DNA from: an uncultured Collinsella sp.
GTDB lineage: Bacteria; Actinomycetota; Coriobacteriia; Coriobacteriales; Coriobacteriaceae
Direction of reading: 5' to 3'
Assembly: GCA_900554325.1 (NCBI GenBank)
Contig: USHA01000088.1
Span: forward strand, 1-7,345
DNA length: 7,345 nucleotides
The position numbers were made by a program, and so were the translations under genes. The notes beneath the pieces were generated by a model. It searched no databases and was not told the origin of the DNA. It saw only the letters and a program-made list of their open reading frames with translations. Shown piece by piece: positions 5,740 through 7,345 of this stretch (position 1 is the stretch's first letter; every line of letters starts with the position of its first letter).

Positions 5740-5806
5740 AGTTGCGGTGAAATAGGGACTGGATAGCCCCTCAAACAGGCAAAACAGTCCGTATTCCACC
5801 GCAACT
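5740..5806 (-). repeat. 67-nt imperfect palindrome in the smpB 3' region
   Basis: The arms are 5740-5761 and 5785-5806, 22 nt each, around a 23-nt loop. AGTTGCGGTG pairs with CACCGCAACT over 10 bp, then AATA with TATT, then GGACTG with CAGTCC. Only two positions fail: one is G-U when read on the minus strand, the other is C-C. It starts 12 nt after the smpB stop and lies before the terminator, so it would be in the 3' untranslated RNA. No U-tract follows directly. It may be a 3'-end stabilising or processed RNA structure, or a copy of a dispersed repeat. Confidence 0.8.
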
Positions 5807-5818
5807 TATGCAGAGTGC

Positions 5819-6289
5819 CTAGCGGTTGCGTTCCTTAAGGGCGCGGTCGATCTCGCGTTGGACATCACGCTTGGCCATGTCCTCGCGCTTGTCGTAGAGC
5901 TTCTTGCCGCGACCCAGACCCAGCAGCAGCTTTACGCGGCCGTCGGTATTAAAGTAGAGCTCCAACGGAACCAGCGCATAACCACGGTTGCGAAGTTTGC
6001 CGTCAAGAAAGTCGATCTCCTTGCGGTGCAGCAGCAGACGACGCCGACGGTCGGGATCGCGATTCCACACGCCACCATGGCTATAAGGATGGATATGCAG
6101 GCCGACGAGCCAGCACTCCCCGCCGCGGATCAGCGCGAAGGTATCGGTGATCTGGCAGGCGCGCTCGCGAATCGACTTGACCTCGGTGCCGCTCAGTTCA
6201 ATGCCGCACTCAAATGTCTCATCGATAAAGTACTCGTGATGTGCCGAGCGATTCTTGGAGATGAGTTTGCGCTCGCGCTTACTGGGCAT
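5819..6289 (-). CDS. smpB: SsrA-binding protein SmpB
   Basis: SmpB binds tmRNA and brings it to stalled ribosomes for trans-translation, which rescues the ribosome and tags the unfinished protein for degradation. The 156-residue product has the usual family length and features: NRSAHHEYFIDETFECGIELSGTEVKS split over 13-39, the beta-barrel core with LHIHPYSHGG (64-73), RRLLLHRKEI (83-92), GYALVPLELYF (103-113) and the basic tail GLGRGKKLYDKRE (124-136) that enters the ribosomal mRNA channel. The ATG at 6289 has AAGGAGG 6 nt upstream, inside the preceding gene. It overlaps that gene's stop by 11 nt (ATGCCCAGTAA holds both), so translation is probably coupled. The longer open frame to 6430 is the out-of-frame end of the TPR-like gene. 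The tmRNA gene ssrA, often nearby, is not in this window. Confidence 0.97.
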   Translation of the reverse strand: MPSKRERKLISKNRSAHHEYFIDETFECGIELSGTEVKSIRERACQITDTFALIRGGECWLVGLHIHPYSHGGVWNRDPDRRRRLLLHRKEIDFLDGKLRNRGYALVPLELYFNTDGRVKLLLGLGRGKKLYDKREDMAKRDVQREIDRALKERNR

Positions 6290-7196
6290 CGTCGGCCTCC
6301 TTGGCGCCATCGGCGTTTGAGCCCGCAGCCTCGCGCTTTGCCTTGCGCTCGGCATTGAGTTCGGCATCGCTCTCGCGCACCAGTTTGATAATCGCCGCGC
6401 AGGCTTCCTCGCCCACCAAGTCGCGAGCACGCACCGTCAGGCGCGTCGCCTCCTGCTTGTCGCCGTCGCTTGCAGCATCGGTCGCGCACATAATCAGGCA
6501 GATTGCAATCTCGGCCGAAGGTGAGGTCGGAACGCCCTGCAACGCCAGCTCGCCCATCACGTGCTCGTCGCTCTCCTCGGCGGCATCCGGATAGGTAGTA
6601 TGGATCTTGTTGAGCAGGCGCGTCGTATGCGTATCGTTGGGCGCCAGGCGCAGCGCCAGACGCGCGCAGCCCACGGCAGCCGAAACGTTCTCGGTCTCGG
6701 GCTCCAAGAAGTACTGACCTAGATTGGCGTAAGCGCGGGCGGCGCACTTGCCATCGCTTGCACGCTCCAGCACCGAGAACGAGAGCGATGCCCATTCCTG
6801 CTTGTCCTCGAGTGCGCGGAACAGCTCGGCCAAATCCAAGCGATAGTTGCAGTTCATGGGGTCCCAACGCACAGCCTGCATCAGGGCATTACGAGCGCTC
6901 ACATAATCCTGCTGGCGAATGTAGGCAAACGCCATATCAGAGTACAGGCGGTCAAACGGCACCTCGACCTGCACGAGCTCGCGCGGATCCTTCTCCACGC
7001 GGCGATAGGCCAAGCGCTCAAACTTGCTATCGAAGCTAAAGTATTGGCGCTTCTCCTCCGTCTTGCACTCAGCGTCGATATACTCCTCGGCGAGCTCCAC
7101 CAGACGCTCCAGCAGCGGCGTCGCCGTAGCCAGGTCGCCCTGCGCCAGATAGTTCTCGGCATACGTGATGTCTTGCAAGCTGATGGGCAGATCCAT
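6279..7196 (-). CDS. TPR-like helical repeat protein of unknown function (305 residues)
   Basis: I do not recognise a specific family. The sequence suggests tetratricopeptide-like helical hairpins, which usually mediate protein contacts: residues 11-40 (TYAENYLAQGDLATATPLLE), 84-113 (YSDMAFAYIRQQDYVSARNA then a helix ending RWDP) and 153-187 (ARAYANLGQYF through LALRLAPND). The spacing of Ala/Gly/Tyr and the WDP and APND turns fit TPR units. There is no signal peptide or membrane segment, so it is probably cytoplasmic. The end (276-305) is charged and Ala-rich and looks disordered. The ATG at 7196 is chosen for GAGGAG 5 nt upstream; the open frame reaches 7247 without a site there. The gene overlaps smpB by 11 nt and is probably co-transcribed with it. 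It lies just downstream of the tRNA-Glu terminator. No clear promoter is seen. Confidence 0.85.
   Translation of the reverse strand: MDLPISLQDITYAENYLAQGDLATATPLLERLVELAEEYIDAECKTEEKRQYFSFDSKFERLAYRRVEKDPRELVQVEVPFDRLYSDMAFAYIRQQDYVSARNALMQAVRWDPMNCNYRLDLAELFRALEDKQEWASLSFSVLERASDGKCAARAYANLGQYFLEPETENVSAAVGCARLALRLAPNDTHTTRLLNKIHTTYPDAAEESDEHVMGELALQGVPTSPSAEIAICLIMCATDAASDGDKQEATRLTVRARDLVGEEACAAIIKLVRESDAELNAERKAKREAAGSNADGAKEADDAQ
6296..6302 (-). promoter_or_regulatory. Ribosome binding site of smpB inside the TPR-like gene
   Basis: A full AAGGAGG on the minus strand ends 6 nt before the smpB ATG. It decides the start against upstream in-frame codons and allows coupled or independent initiation. 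Confidence 0.85.
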
Positions 7197-7201
7197 GGCT
7201 A

Positions 7202-7207
7202 CTCCTC
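7202..7207 (-). promoter_or_regulatory. Ribosome binding site deciding the start of the TPR-like gene
   Basis: GAGGAG on the minus strand ends 5 nt before the ATG at 7196. Confidence 0.8.
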
Positions 7208-7231
7208 GATCTGAGCGAAACACGGCAGGCG

Positions 7232-7243
7232 CCGTATATACGG
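7232..7243. promoter_or_regulatory. 12-bp perfect palindrome upstream of the TPR-like gene
   Basis: CCGTATATACGG lies about 35 nt before the start codon and just after the tRNA terminator. It could be a small operator. TATATA inside it could serve as a -10 on the minus strand, but no matching -35 is evident. Function is unknown. Confidence 0.35.
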
Positions 7244-7252
7244 TCAATACAC

Positions 7253-7280
7253 AAAACCCGGGTCTCTTACGAGGCCCGGG
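7253..7280 (-). terminator. Rho-independent terminator of the tRNA-Glu gene
   Basis: CCCGGG (7275-7280) pairs with CCCGGG (7257-7262), with three more pairs (CTC with GAG) after one mismatch and a 4-nt loop. On the minus strand TTTT and a T-rich run follow. The stem begins 10 nt after the tRNA CCA end. Confidence 0.8.
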
Positions 7281-7290
7281 CGTTCAATTT

Positions 7291-7345
7291 TGGTAGCCCG
7301 TACCAGATTCGAACTGGTGATCTCCGCCTTGAGAGGGCGGCGTCC
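7291..7345 (-). tRNA. tRNA-Glu (anticodon CTC), 3' 55 nt; 5' part beyond the right edge
   Basis: On the minus strand the anticodon arm is CCGCC-CTCTCAA-GGCGG (7340-7324), giving anticodon CTC (7333-7331), which reads GAG (Glu). A 5-nt variable loop AGATC follows. The T arm is ACCAG-TTCGAAT-CTGGT (7318-7302). The acceptor strand ACGGGCT, discriminator A and an encoded CCA (7293-7291) complete the 3' end. The sequence GGACGCCGCCCTCTCAAGG is typical of actinobacterial tRNA-Glu. The D arm and acceptor 5' strand lie outside the window. Confidence 0.93.

Noticed and set aside
5613..5804. Upstream extension of the flavin reductase frame by 64 residues
   Set aside because: It starts with TTG inside a hairpin arm and passes through a terminator. 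The family begins at the ATG at 5612, which has its own ribosome binding site.
5700..5818. tmRNA (ssrA) next to smpB
   Set aside because: The space is about 120 nt, far below the usual 350 nt, and has no tRNA-like ends or tag reading frame.
5858..6358. A 166-codon plus-strand frame opposite smpB
   Set aside because: Antisense shadow of a well-conserved smpB, with no ribosome binding site or recognisable domain.
6290..6430. Longer smpB start at 6430
   Set aside because: The added residues are the out-of-frame end of the TPR-like gene; SmpB family length and AAGGAGG support 6289.
6193..6867. A 224-codon minus-strand frame across the TPR-like gene
   Set aside because: Out-of-frame shadow with Arg/Gly-rich composition; it conflicts with the TPR-like frame, which has a good ribosome binding site and coupled stop.

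Overview
The window looks like chromosomal DNA from a high-GC anaerobic gut actinomycete, most likely a Coriobacteriia member such as Collinsella. This rests on the strongly G/C-biased third codon positions, an actinobacterial-type tRNA-Glu(CTC) with encoded CCA, and a flavin reductase plus rubredoxin pair typical of anaerobes. No 16S or lineage marker is present, so the genus is an inference.

Layout, left to right. (1) 1-2946, minus strand: the first 982 codons of the glutamate synthase large subunit (gltB), cut by the left edge. (2) 2947-3468: a divergent intergenic region. It holds a possible 17-codon gene remnant, then a regular array of six 15-nt motifs in alternating orientation, spaced exactly 40 nt apart (three inverted-repeat units with an 80-nt period, 3131-3345), then the promoter of the next gene with a 13-bp palindrome between its candidate -35 and -10. 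(3) 3469-4725, plus strand: an Nramp-family divalent metal transporter. (4) 4726-4876: a lone half-copy of the array motif and a minus-strand terminator. (5) 4877-5020 and 5109-5612, minus strand: a compact 47-residue rubredoxin and a flavin reductase. Together they match the two domains of the one-chain high-molecular-weight rubredoxin (Hrb) of acetogens. (6) 5613-5818: a terminator and a 67-nt imperfect palindrome downstream of smpB. (7) 5819-6289 and 6279-7196, minus strand: smpB (trans-translation) overlapping by 11 nt the end of a TPR-like protein gene. (8) 7197-7345: a 12-bp palindrome, a terminator, and the 3' 55 nt of tRNA-Glu(CTC).

How the genes fit together: the TPR-like gene and smpB form a translationally coupled pair. 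Flavin reductase and rubredoxin probably form an electron-transfer pair, NAD(P)H to flavin to rubredoxin, feeding a partner not present here. gltB and the transporter diverge from a shared control region. The most unusual item is the 40-nt-spaced alternating motif array. Its arms change in a compensated way from unit to unit and its two imperfect pairs become G-U only on the minus strand, so it may act as RNA hairpins or as a paired-site protein-binding array. I cannot assign it to a known family.
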